30,430 nt of DNA from a virus. The DNA is taken from positions 1-30,430 of IMG/VR virus record IMGVR_UViG_3300030406_003158, one strand, 5' to 3'. The position numbers and the translations under genes are program-made. Shown here piece after piece: positions 22,801 through 29,563 of the stretch. The notes beneath the pieces were generated by a model. The model saw nothing but the letters and a program-made list of their open reading frames with translations, searched no databases and had not been told where the DNA came from. The stretch's first letter is position 1; each line of letters begins with the position of its first letter.

Positions 22801-23721
22801 TAGTTTTGGTAATGGTATACGCATAGTAATTTTATTATATGCGTTTTGCATTATATCTAATGTTGTTTTTCTAACAACATCAAGTGTGCTTATAGGAACG
22901 TCAGGTTCGTTTGCAGTAGAGTTTCTTTGATCTCTTGTGTGTTTTAGTTGACCATCATTTAACGGTTTAAAAACACTTTGTGTAAATGGTGATATAATAG
23001 AGTATTGACCATTATCATATTTATATCTATAAGCAAAACGTAAAAAACGTTCTTGCATAAAATCTGAGTCAACATTAGCATCTCTTACCAATGTAGTACC
23101 ATCAGCATTGTTTCCGTGTGGAACACCTGAATTACTTTGATTTAACAAAGGACACTCATATGGAGCTACTTTAGCAACTGATATTTTATCTTCACAATTA
23201 TAATAACCAGCACCTGCATAGTTTGGGTGTTGACTATCTGCTTTGTTTATGTCAATATATCTTGGCTGGTTATAATTATCTGTCCAATACAAATAATTAT
23301 CAATAACGTTTACACCTGTTATTAAAAATTTTTTATTAAAATTTAAAAATAAACCACTTACTAATATTTGAGGCTCTTGATCACCATTTTTCATGATAAT
23401 AGCCATTTTTTTATTAGTTGCAGCTCTAGGCATTGATATAATATCAGCTTCTGACTCTTCGCTGTAGTCTGTAGTAAACCAAAATATTCTATTATTAGCT
23501 ACATCTACATAATAACCAATACACTCATCACCAACATTAGCTAAAGCTGTACTATACGCTAATTTATTTCCTAAAACATTTTCAACAGCTCCAACATCAT
23601 CATCTTCACTATTAGATACTTGAATATTTTGACCTTCCCTGTACTCACCTCTAGGCACAAGTCTCTCGTCAAGGTCTTGGTTCATCTTACCTCTAACAAA
23701 AACTTTTTTTATTTCCGGCAT
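19861..23721 (-). CDS. tail stabilization ('muzzle') protein N-terminal part with Ig-like and Cys-flanked C-terminal extension
   Basis: This 1286-residue protein opens with the family signature FVRGKMNQDLDERLVPRGEY, then NIQVSNSEDDDVGAVENVLG. This is the N-terminus of the crAss-like muzzle / P22 gp10-like tail protein. The beta-propeller continues with RIFWFTTDY, KFLITGVNVIDNYLYWTDN, RFLRFAYRYKYDNGQYS, YRSEKPYKVLPEKQLLRTSD, VGVVLSDKYGRKSPVIL and WYSWRIVVKQTEQDYYNIY. The hub part ends with FETKPVESKIDIFYE near residue 940. From about 975 to 1190 two cadherin/Ig-like repeats follow (SSFTENSAINTFIGNVTAVI; VVEGASSGTIIGSVAATNGS). The last 90 residues form a Cys-containing domain (WAITGGSAGSACTIKCGG ... 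SASQLCPC) with a YYAVQ..SNIYTNNIIYTDS pattern, like receptor-binding tips of Bacteroidota phages. The protein should sit at the tail end and contact the host surface. Confidence 0.8.
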   Translation of the reverse strand: MPEIKKVFVRGKMNQDLDERLVPRGEYREGQNIQVSNSEDDDVGAVENVLGNKLAYSTALANVGDECIGYYVDVANNRIFWFTTDYSEESEADIISMPRAATNKKMAIIMKNGDQEPQILVSGLFLNFNKKFLITGVNVIDNYLYWTDNYNQPRYIDINKADSQHPNYAGAGYYNCEDKISVAKVAPYECPLLNQSNSGVPHGNNADGTTLVRDANVDSDFMQERFLRFAYRYKYDNGQYSIISPFTQSVFKPLNDGQLKHTRDQRNSTANEPDVPISTLDVVRKTTLDIMQNAYNKITMRIPLPKLDEFAGGVNPGSTYANDFSIDKVEILLKESDGLAVKLIDEIQLDDASAVFGSYYQSIDDNTVTVDGALNNANSTSNLDLVVDHIVSAKVNGAGQAGNTFVIDNISPSISDLSTGMRVISGSIGATQEVRIRSINTGNSSITLEDINGNLVANDTSIGADNAELRFINFVGTGWIHDNTSTAVVGSEGYLYVTGITLNGSNKVQISMNKGISVADGAPLVWKKVYWRQHVEYIYRSEKPYKVLPEKQLLRTSDKTPVRAKAQEIVGNRLVYGNITENYDLPLDTNNREGIDYTIGSTIKSENEYNKNSGYFQHNKTVYKHHNLKQRRTYKVGVVLSDKYGRKSPVILSTNTDNADVSDTFTLPADIENKQAKFGGNYSWSTNQETIGKALEITFRDDYIVQAAKAYNQVSNPNGWYSWRIVVKQTEQDYYNIYTNYTANSWSNTSSTRTAQQGTSNKQIINGQVNTGSAGRSWLTLHGDNINKVPRDVEKEYDFDREGLAGSEIELWPKVIPIDAAGTSTSVHQAAGQEYIKVLSIGTAVEQGLFQGSEGDLGGSTELKAKRRIYKFVYNNESNPLVAELPNLKVEPVGIDNIDVNVPDVNNEAQDLPFGLPGDPNIGVAESPQYSSSGLMVFETKPVESKIDIFYETATGGLIKDLNDIIEVSPSAGPSNISISNSSFTENSAINTFIGNVTAVITTAAITNVQVLNAVDGNNNSYTTAFNAILSGSNWQLRTADTFVFRNDSGRDTFTLTLKVTQTGGLSTTGNVSVNVTNSNPSIASGSGPVVEGASSGTIIGSVAATNGSAKTSSNKNFIIPGNVTEPIGGQNIVGLELDQSPAGNIRLKTNANYNENSLFPGNTITKSVTLNISDNGGLTASSTFNITIMRSTSIQGWAITGGSAGSACTIKCGGANAVTYYAVQGSGSNAPTSSNIYTNNIIYTDSLQQNRLFAGTSGRFAFDGDGAEYEVNNGVVGSASQLCPC

Positions 23722-23725
23722 TTAA

Positions 23726-24901
23726 TTAGTGTTTTATTTGTTTAGACTTACCTCTCATTACTTGAGTAAGTTCTCCAATTTTTAATTGAGAAAGTCTATG
23801 TTTAGCGTTTCTCATAGCAGCTCTTCTTTCTTTTTTGTATCTATTTATAATATACTCAGGGACAAGAGCTCTAGTTGATAGTATATTATATACTAATGAT
23901 TTATACATACCTTCTTCAGCAAATTTATGTATCTTCATTTCTTTATCAGTGCCTAAACCATCTGATATGTATTTAAGTGTTATTATTTTGTTATTTATAT
24001 TAGAACTAAAACCAAACTTACCATTTAATTCATCTATAGTAAACGTTCCGTTTTCTTGAGCAACTTCAGGATCTAAACCATATCTTAAACCTGGGTTAGC
24101 TATTCTCTCTGAGTGATAATTTTGATTATAAAAATAATCGTCATTATTTACAGTTCCACTTAAATTACTTATAGGAAAATCTTCAAATCTATTTATAGTT
24201 ACAGAGTCGACTGTTATAGTATCTCCTTCATCAGCAAATATATAATTATAATCACTGTCTTGTAATATAGATTCACTAGGTCTTGATGTAAATCTAGCAG
24301 GATAAATTATATGTTCAACACCAGCTGTATCTATCCATGATAATCTAACATAACTTATATAGTCTTGTGGCATTGGAATACTTAAACTTGGTCCAACTTC
24401 TATTTCTTGTATTTTTTCTACTCTACCAATATCATAGTTAAACTCTTGTATACATCTTTTAGCATGAAATAATACTTCAGATCTTTTAACGGTATTTATA
24501 AGTTTTCCATCACCAACATAAGCTATCATAAAGTTATTTACTAAATCTTTTAAAGATATGTATCTATAATCACCTAATACTTGTGTTAGTAATTTAGCTA
24601 TTACAATATCAGTTGTTAATAATTCACCAGCATTTGTTAATGTAGTATCTACATTGTTTGCTGTTATTTTAGTAAATGTTATAGTTTCAGCCGATGCATC
24701 ATATACATAATTATCTCTTGGTTGTTCTTCTCCATTTAATGTTACTATAAAATCAGCTTCTGCCGCTGGAGTATGGGTAAAATCTGTAGGAAACGTATAT
24801 ACAGCTCTAGGTATACTACCATTAGCTGTGCCTTCTGATCCTAACCATTTATGTTGGTTATTATAATATTGAAATGCTGTTGTGCTTCCTAGTAATCCCA
24901 T
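23726..24901 (-). CDS. head-tail ring / tail tubular protein
   Basis: This 391-residue protein has a beta-rich N-terminus (FPTDFTHTPAAEADFIVTLN, DNYVYDASAETITFTK) followed by a helical adaptor core: LKDLVNNFMIAYVGDGKLIN, RSEVLFHAKRCIQEFNYDIG, IEVGPSLSIPMPQDYISYVR, and a C-terminal EEGMYKSLVYNILSTRALVP, YIINRYKKERRAAMRNAKHR. This arrangement matches the adaptor/ring proteins of crAss-like phages, which join portal and tail and are comparable in role to P22 gp4 and T7 gp11. It lies four bases before the muzzle gene and just after another ring protein. The identification rests on remembered family patterns and gene order. Confidence 0.72.
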   Translation of the reverse strand: MGLLGSTTAFQYYNNQHKWLGSEGTANGSIPRAVYTFPTDFTHTPAAEADFIVTLNGEEQPRDNYVYDASAETITFTKITANNVDTTLTNAGELLTTDIVIAKLLTQVLGDYRYISLKDLVNNFMIAYVGDGKLINTVKRSEVLFHAKRCIQEFNYDIGRVEKIQEIEVGPSLSIPMPQDYISYVRLSWIDTAGVEHIIYPARFTSRPSESILQDSDYNYIFADEGDTITVDSVTINRFEDFPISNLSGTVNNDDYFYNQNYHSERIANPGLRYGLDPEVAQENGTFTIDELNGKFGFSSNINNKIITLKYISDGLGTDKEMKIHKFAEEGMYKSLVYNILSTRALVPEYIINRYKKERRAAMRNAKHRLSQLKIGELTQVMRGKSKQIKH

Positions 24902-24903
24902 AT

Positions 24904-25959
24904 TTATTGTTGTTTAATGTTTGCGTTTGATTGTATTGATTGTGAAGCAAGCTGTGTTATTTCTCTGTCTTTAATTATGACACCTGCAAAAGCTAATATT
25001 TGCATTATTAACATAGGCTCTTCTGACGGATGTAATTCAAAATCTGTTGATCCTTGAGTTGTATTTTCAAATATATCATCAGCTGTAACGGTATAAACTA
25101 TATTAGAGTTACCACTTAAAGTACTACCGCCACCTTCATTAGCTAGTCCTGTAGGAAAAGTTATTGTATCACCAACTGCAAAACCAGTTCCAGGTGTTAC
25201 AACAACTAATGACGAAGGTAAGTTGTTACTGTTTGCTATAGTTAATCTAAAAGTACCACCTTTAAAATCAAGTAAATAAGTATCATCGTTATAACCACTA
25301 CCAAGAGTTGTATAACCGGTTGTTGTAGCTAAAGTTTTACCAGTAACTAAACCTGTTGCAGAGTAAACATTTGAATCGTATGTTTGTGTTCCGTAAGTTG
25401 CATTTAATGTAAAACCAAATCTAGGATCTACAGGTACTTTAATATAATCTAGTACCGCGTTTGCAATACTTGTTGGTTTAACTTGTATTGATGTTGCGCC
25501 TGCAGAAGTTGTTGTTTTGTAATATATCGGATAATCAGTACTTGGAGCTGTTAGTGGAGATGATTGTAGATATGCTAAGTCATGCTTATCAACTAGCTCA
25601 AAAGGTAATGTTCTAGTACTATTTGTTAATTCTATTATTTTATAAATGTCACTAGGTAAAGCAACAATACCAGTTGATACTGCTGGGTTACCAGATGTTT
25701 GCATAGTTAAATTACTTGTTTTATAAAATACATCAATTTTTTCTTTTATTTTACTTGGCATATCAGCGTAACCTAAGTTGGTTCTACCAACAGTGTCTAA
25801 ATTAGACATTTTATTATATTCAACAAAAGCAAGATCTAATAAGTTTAATTGAGCTTGCACAGCTATTTTATTGAACTCATCTGGAGTCATAAAACCTCTT
25901 TGTTCTTTGTTTAATATTGATAAAACAGATTTATATACTTTATTTACGTTTATTGCCAT
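24904..25959 (-). CDS. head-tail connector ring protein with beta-domain insert
   Basis: From ATG 25959 the product is 351 residues. The N-terminal helices (VNKVYKSVLSILNKEQRGFM, FNKIAVQAQLNLLDLAFVEY) and middle strand region (GIVALPSDIYKIIELT; VKPTSIANAVLDYIKVPVDP) fit a phage connector/ring subunit. The C-terminal helix has FELHPSEEPMLIMQILAFAG. Near residues 255-305 there is a Gly-rich beta insert with PGTGFAVGDTITFPTG, a small domain often repeated in phage surface proteins. The frame is open upstream to a GTG at 25986, but that start would lie inside a strong hairpin. The ATG has the usual A-rich leader and gives MAINVNKVYK, so it is chosen. It is followed at two bases by the second ring protein. 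Confidence 0.7.
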   Translation of the reverse strand: MAINVNKVYKSVLSILNKEQRGFMTPDEFNKIAVQAQLNLLDLAFVEYNKMSNLDTVGRTNLGYADMPSKIKEKIDVFYKTSNLTMQTSGNPAVSTGIVALPSDIYKIIELTNSTRTLPFELVDKHDLAYLQSSPLTAPSTDYPIYYKTTTSAGATSIQVKPTSIANAVLDYIKVPVDPRFGFTLNATYGTQTYDSNVYSATGLVTGKTLATTTGYTTLGSGYNDDTYLLDFKGGTFRLTIANSNNLPSSLVVVTPGTGFAVGDTITFPTGLANEGGGSTLSGNSNIVYTVTADDIFENTTQGSTDFELHPSEEPMLIMQILAFAGVIIKDREITQLASQSIQSNANIKQQ

Positions 25960-25971
25960 AATTTCTTTTTT

Positions 25972-26008
25972 TATAGTAGTGGTCACCTATAGAGATGACC
26001 ACTCTATA
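25972..26008 (-). promoter_or_regulatory. leader hairpin with two alternative pairings before the ring-protein gene
   Basis: The gap between the 254-aa gene (stop 26017) and the ring-protein ATG (25959) holds an inverted repeat. On the + strand TATAGTAGTGGTCA (25972-25985) pairs with TGACCACTCTATA (25996-26008) as a 13-bp stem with one bulged base and a 10-base loop. A second, shorter 7-bp pairing, TATAGAG (25988-25994) with CTCTATA (26002-26008), uses the same right arm, so the two cannot coexist. It is not followed by a U-tract in the direction of transcription, so it is not an ordinary terminator. It could be an RNA-processing site or a control of translation of the next gene. Confidence 0.55.
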
Positions 26009-26016
26009 AATGATTA

Positions 26017-26781
26017 TTATTTTAATTGTTTTTCAACAGACTTGTATACATCAATACCATCATCTGTTTTAAACCAAGCCGCTAATGCTGAGTATGGGTT
26101 TTCATCAAAAGGTACTTCAATTAATTTTCTACCAGTTGAAGTCCATTTAAATGTTCTTTGATCTTCTGATAAAGTTATAATATTAGCTTCTACAGCTTTT
26201 ATACCTTTGTTTCTAACCTCTAAATTATCGTCATTCGCAAGTTCTAAGAACAATTGTGGGTTTTGCTTAGCAAAGATATATAAATCTCGTTTAAGCTCCT
26301 TAGATTTCATCTCTGATACCTTATTTCCTAACTCTGTTCTTAATACTGCTTCTGCTTGTTCGACTTCCATAGACATAGCTGCTTGTAAAGCATCCATTTC
26401 TACCTCAAACATATCTAACTCGCTTTCAGCTTGTTTTTCATTATCAACCTCAAAATAAAGTTTGTTTAAATCAGGGTGATATATTGATAATAATTTTTGT
26501 AATGTAGTTTTGTTTTTTGGCACAACTAATGTACCATCTCTAAAAACTATTTGACCTAATCTTTGTGGTCCCATCATATCTTCAACAAATACTGTTTTTT
26601 GATTTTCACAGTATTTCATTTCTCTCTCATATCCTTTTTCTTCGTCGAAGTAATATATGTTTCTAGCTTTTAATATTCTTACAACAGGTTTTCTTTTACT
26701 TAATAGTCTATAAATCCTGTCTTTTAACTCCCATTTAGGTGCTTTTACCTCAACGGGTTTTTTGTTTTTCTTTTTTTCCAT
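26017..26781 (-). CDS. conserved 254-aa late phage protein, virion-associated candidate
   Basis: This protein starts with a basic KKKNKKPVEVKAPKWELKDR. A beta-rich part with YYFDEEKGYEREMKYCENQK, GQIVFRDGTLVVPKNKTTLQ and LLSIYHPDLNKLYFEVDNE follows. A helical acidic stretch (ESELDMFEVEMDALQAAMSM; EVEQAEAVLRTELGNKVSEM) and a C-terminal FKWTSTGRKLIEVPFDENPY end the chain. I recall close relatives with the same order of motifs between the capsid and connector genes of other marine phages, but no function. The position just after the capsid gene and its terminator suggests a head-completion or capsid-associated role. Its leader repeats that of the scaffold-like gene at 29536, suggesting shared control. 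Confidence 0.68.
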   Translation of the reverse strand: MEKKKNKKPVEVKAPKWELKDRIYRLLSKRKPVVRILKARNIYYFDEEKGYEREMKYCENQKTVFVEDMMGPQRLGQIVFRDGTLVVPKNKTTLQKLLSIYHPDLNKLYFEVDNEKQAESELDMFEVEMDALQAAMSMEVEQAEAVLRTELGNKVSEMKSKELKRDLYIFAKQNPQLFLELANDDNLEVRNKGIKAVEANIITLSEDQRTFKWTSTGRKLIEVPFDENPYSALAAWFKTDDGIDVYKSVEKQLK

Positions 26782-26803
26782 GATATAATATAATTAAAAA
26801 GTT
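26776..26803 (-). promoter_or_regulatory. A/T-rich start-site leader, copy 1
   Basis: These 28 bases span the leader and first codons (ATGGAA) of the 254-aa gene. They match the leader at 29531-29558 at 26 of 28 positions; the core on the - strand is TTTAATTATATTATAT followed by one base and ATG. The copy lies directly after the capsid-gene terminator, where a new promoter would be useful. It could be a phage promoter close to the start codon or an A/U-rich translation enhancer replacing a Shine-Dalgarno. Confidence 0.4.
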
Positions 26804-26846
26804 TATAAAAATAAAAGGGCTAGGCGCCGAAGCGCCTAACTCTTTT
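26804..26846 (-). terminator. intrinsic terminator after the major capsid gene
   Basis: On the - strand the capsid gene stop (26857) is followed by a hairpin whose central 7-bp GC-rich stem TAGGCGC/GCGCCTA closes a TTCG tetraloop (26828-26831). The stem extends outward by eight more positions with one mismatch and one G-U pair, and is followed by TTTTATTTTT. This is a textbook Rho-independent terminator with the very stable UUCG loop. It would cap the capsid transcript or attenuate read-through to the connector genes. Confidence 0.9.
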
Positions 26847-26856
26847 AAAAAATGTA

Positions 26857-28323
26857 TTATCTCATAATACAGAAGTTGTTAGCAGCTTGTACTACTAAAC
26901 ATCTTTCTGATAGATAATGAACTTCCATGATGTCAGTACCAGAAGTAGCAGCTCCAACAGATCCTGTAATCCAAGATTTCATTTTTCTGTCATCAGCTTC
27001 GCTAGCTCTATATCTAACATGTAAGAAAGGTCTATTGATATTCTTACCAAGTCCTTGATCGTAAACTGTGCTTGTTCCAGCAGGAATAAGTACACCTTCT
27101 ACTTTACCAACAGTAGCACCATTGTTAATTAATCCTCTAGCAGACTTGTTGTTAAGATATTTCCAGTCAGATTTGTAGAAGTCATAAGAACCTCTTCTAA
27201 ATCCGTTGAAACCTAAGTTTAACGCCATATCTTCAGAGTTATTAAATACACCATAGTTAGTACCTTGTGCGTGGTAATTGTTTTGACCAGCTAACATATT
27301 ATCAAAAGCTAAGTTTGCAGATCTATCTAAGAAAAGCATGTTTTCTTCAATAGCACCTTGCTTATCAAGCTCTTTTAATAGGTTATCAAAGTCACCAAGG
27401 TCAGTAGTACCATCAAACATACCAGAATCAGTTACAATTCCTCTATCTTCGATAGCTTCGAAAAGACCTTCAGTACCAGTACCAGTAGCATCAGAAACAG
27501 AACCTGAAGTAGATTTTGTTACACCTTCAATTACTGACATTTCTAGGTAGTCCTCGAATCTTTTTCTTGTATCACCTGCAGCTTTTAAATACCATAGGTA
27601 ACCGTTTTGTCCGTCTTCTCCAGAAATTTCAACCCAACCGATTTGAGAAACATCAGATCCATTGACCTCATATTTATCTTTAATGATGATTGGCTTGTTG
27701 CTGAAAGATTTGAACTCTGGCTCAACAGCTAAATCCATAGCGGCAGAACCTTTAGCAAAATCAGAACCAGTAACGAAAAGTCTAACTACAGCAGCACCAG
27801 CTGTTGCGATAGAAGCATGATCGTCTAAGTTTTGATATTCGTAAGGTTTAATTGTTGCAGTACCTGCACCAGCAGTGTGGTTAGATGCAGCAATAACCTG
27901 ACATGGTATTACAACAACGTCAGACCCAGTAGTTACCTGAGCTAAAACGTTTTGTCCTACTCTTAGTATGTGTGAAATTGCAGAGCCTCCTTCATTATCA
28001 ATATCTCTGAAAGAACCAGCTGTAATTATACCAGTAGCAGTTGCTACAGTAGCTTTATAAGCTACGTGTAATCTACCTTGCTCAGACCAAACAACTTGGT
28101 CAGCTTGCATAGGCATTTCAGCACCTACCATTCTCAAAAAGCTACCGATAGTTCTGTCGCCATATCTTTCGATTTCTGCTTCGTATAATTCTGGTAAGTA
28201 TTGCTGAGCCCAACCTTGATTAGCAGTACTAGCTAAATCTAAATAAGATCCAGCAGTTACTTGCTTTACAACATTAGGACTTACTAATCCGCTCGTACCG
28301 AGCGTAAAATTTGCATTACTCAT
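26857..28323 (-). CDS. major capsid protein
   Basis: This 488-residue protein has an N-terminal segment ANQGWAQQYLPELYEAEIER followed by TIGSFLRMVGAEMPMQADQV and VWSEQGRLHVAY, motifs I recall from crAss-like and related marine phage major capsid proteins with the HK97 fold. Later parts include a beta-rich insertion (VVIPCQVIAASNHTAGAGTA), the E-loop/P-domain-like helical RKRFEDYLEMSVIEGVTKST, then LLKELDKQGAIEENMLFLDR and a C-terminal YLSERCLVVQAANNFCIMR. The location between a scaffold-like gene and head-tail connectors supports the call. Codon use is shifted to C-ending codons (AAC, TTC, GAC, TAC) compared with neighbours, as expected for the most highly expressed late gene. A strong terminator follows at 26804-26846. 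Confidence 0.82.
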   Translation of the reverse strand: MSNANFTLGTSGLVSPNVVKQVTAGSYLDLASTANQGWAQQYLPELYEAEIERYGDRTIGSFLRMVGAEMPMQADQVVWSEQGRLHVAYKATVATATGIITAGSFRDIDNEGGSAISHILRVGQNVLAQVTTGSDVVVIPCQVIAASNHTAGAGTATIKPYEYQNLDDHASIATAGAAVVRLFVTGSDFAKGSAAMDLAVEPEFKSFSNKPIIIKDKYEVNGSDVSQIGWVEISGEDGQNGYLWYLKAAGDTRKRFEDYLEMSVIEGVTKSTSGSVSDATGTGTEGLFEAIEDRGIVTDSGMFDGTTDLGDFDNLLKELDKQGAIEENMLFLDRSANLAFDNMLAGQNNYHAQGTNYGVFNNSEDMALNLGFNGFRRGSYDFYKSDWKYLNNKSARGLINNGATVGKVEGVLIPAGTSTVYDQGLGKNINRPFLHVRYRASEADDRKMKSWITGSVGAATSGTDIMEVHYLSERCLVVQAANNFCIMR

Positions 28324-28345
28324 AATTGTAAGTTTAAAATGTTAA

Positions 28346-29536
28346 TTAATAATTTTTAAGTTTAAATTTAAGCTTAGAACTATCGTCACCGCTAACTAAT
28401 CTTACATTTGATTTAGGTTTAACACTACCAGTATCAGTCTTTCTGTCCATATTAATATTTTTGGCTTCAGAAGTCATGTTTTTAATAGCATCAGCTTTAC
28501 CTTGTTCATAAAAGTGATTAGCTATAGCGTCAGCGTTTGATGCAGCGAAAATTGATTTGTGATAACCTGTCGGATCTTTTATGAAATTATTTTCACCCAT
28601 AAAAGGTCTAAATAAATTCATAACCTCCATTTGGTTTTCTTTTACGCTTTGCGCATCCTTAACGTTGTAACGATATTTTTTGTCCCCAACTTGAAAGTCA
28701 AAACCTTTGAAATTCTCATTAAAAACTTTATCAGTTTCGTTGTTAAAATGTCGCCTTTGATTTTCGGCTAGTTCATTAGCTTGTCCTTGCTCTTTATTAT
28801 AACGGTTAAAAAAGTCTACAGCTTTTTGTTGCTCCTTAGTTAATCTTGAACCTAACTTAAGTTCTTCGAAGTATGTATTCTTAGTAGTTTCCAAAGCGTT
28901 TCGAGCTTCTGCAACAGCTTCTTTATAAGCAAGCTTTTTACGTTTAATGTCCCTTGGATCATCTGCATCTTCGTCGAAATTAAATCTATCTTCAATAAGA
29001 AAGTCAATTTCTTCTCCGCTTAAATGACCTTTGGTTTGTTGATAATAACTTTTTAATAAATCACTATCTTCAAGTTTAGAATAATCCGTATTGAGTTTAA
29101 CGTAATCATCAATCGTTCCACCAGTCTCGTTCATAAACTTCACGAGTTTTTCAACATTTTCTGGTAGTTCCATCTCTGGAGTTTTTTCTTTTGTATTTTC
29201 TACAACGGGTTCTTTCACCTCTTGTTTAACAGGTTCTTCAGAATCCGTGTCAGTAACTTCTTCAAGAACAGGTGAGTCTACTTCTTCTTTTTCTTCGACT
29301 TGCTCTTCTTCTTCATTACTTTTTTTGTCATCTTTGATTTTTTCCCGTAAGGCATCGTTTTCAGTTTTATTAGTTGAACTTTGTTTTAAATCAACCTTAT
29401 AAGAACCATCTTCTTGCAAAGCTGACTCTTTCTTAGGTTTTTCTTCTTTAGTTTCTTTAGCTGGTGCTTTCATATCACCACCTTCAGACAACACTTCTTC
29501 GGTATTTTCTACCTCTTGTTTTTTATTATCTTCCAT
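28346..29536 (-). CDS. probable capsid scaffolding protein
   Basis: This 396-residue protein has an extremely charged, probably disordered first 130 residues, rich in Glu and Lys (EEEEQVEEKEEVDSPVLEEV). A helical core follows (LTKEQQKAVDFFNRYNKEQG; EARNALETTKNTYFEEL), and then a basic C-terminus ending SSKLKFKLKNY. No catalytic motif or transmembrane segment is seen. Acidic helical proteins with a basic C-terminal tail directly upstream of the major capsid gene are usually scaffolds that leave the head during maturation, and the order portal, this gene, capsid agrees. The identity is inferred from position and composition. Confidence 0.65.
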   Translation of the reverse strand: MEDNKKQEVENTEEVLSEGGDMKAPAKETKEEKPKKESALQEDGSYKVDLKQSSTNKTENDALREKIKDDKKSNEEEEQVEEKEEVDSPVLEEVTDTDSEEPVKQEVKEPVVENTKEKTPEMELPENVEKLVKFMNETGGTIDDYVKLNTDYSKLEDSDLLKSYYQQTKGHLSGEEIDFLIEDRFNFDEDADDPRDIKRKKLAYKEAVAEARNALETTKNTYFEELKLGSRLTKEQQKAVDFFNRYNKEQGQANELAENQRRHFNNETDKVFNENFKGFDFQVGDKKYRYNVKDAQSVKENQMEVMNLFRPFMGENNFIKDPTGYHKSIFAASNADAIANHFYEQGKADAIKNMTSEAKNINMDRKTDTGSVKPKSNVRLVSGDDSSKLKFKLKNY

Positions 29537-29558
29537 AATATAATATAATTAAATAGTT
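29531..29558 (-). promoter_or_regulatory. A/T-rich start-site leader, copy 2
   Basis: This leader of the scaffold-like gene is nearly identical (26 of 28 bases, through ATGGAA) to that of the 254-aa gene at 26776-26803. It lies wholly in the 27-base gap after the portal stop plus the first codons. Conservation of non-coding bases between unrelated genes suggests function. Confidence 0.4.
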
Positions 29559-29563
29559 AAAAA

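Noticed and set aside
25960-25986. GTG 25986 as start of the ring-protein gene
   Set aside because: It lies inside the hairpin; ATG 25959 has the typical A-rich leader and gives a better N-terminus.
25972-26008. Hairpin as an intrinsic terminator
   Set aside because: It is followed by A-rich, not U-rich, sequence on the transcribed strand and is not GC-rich.
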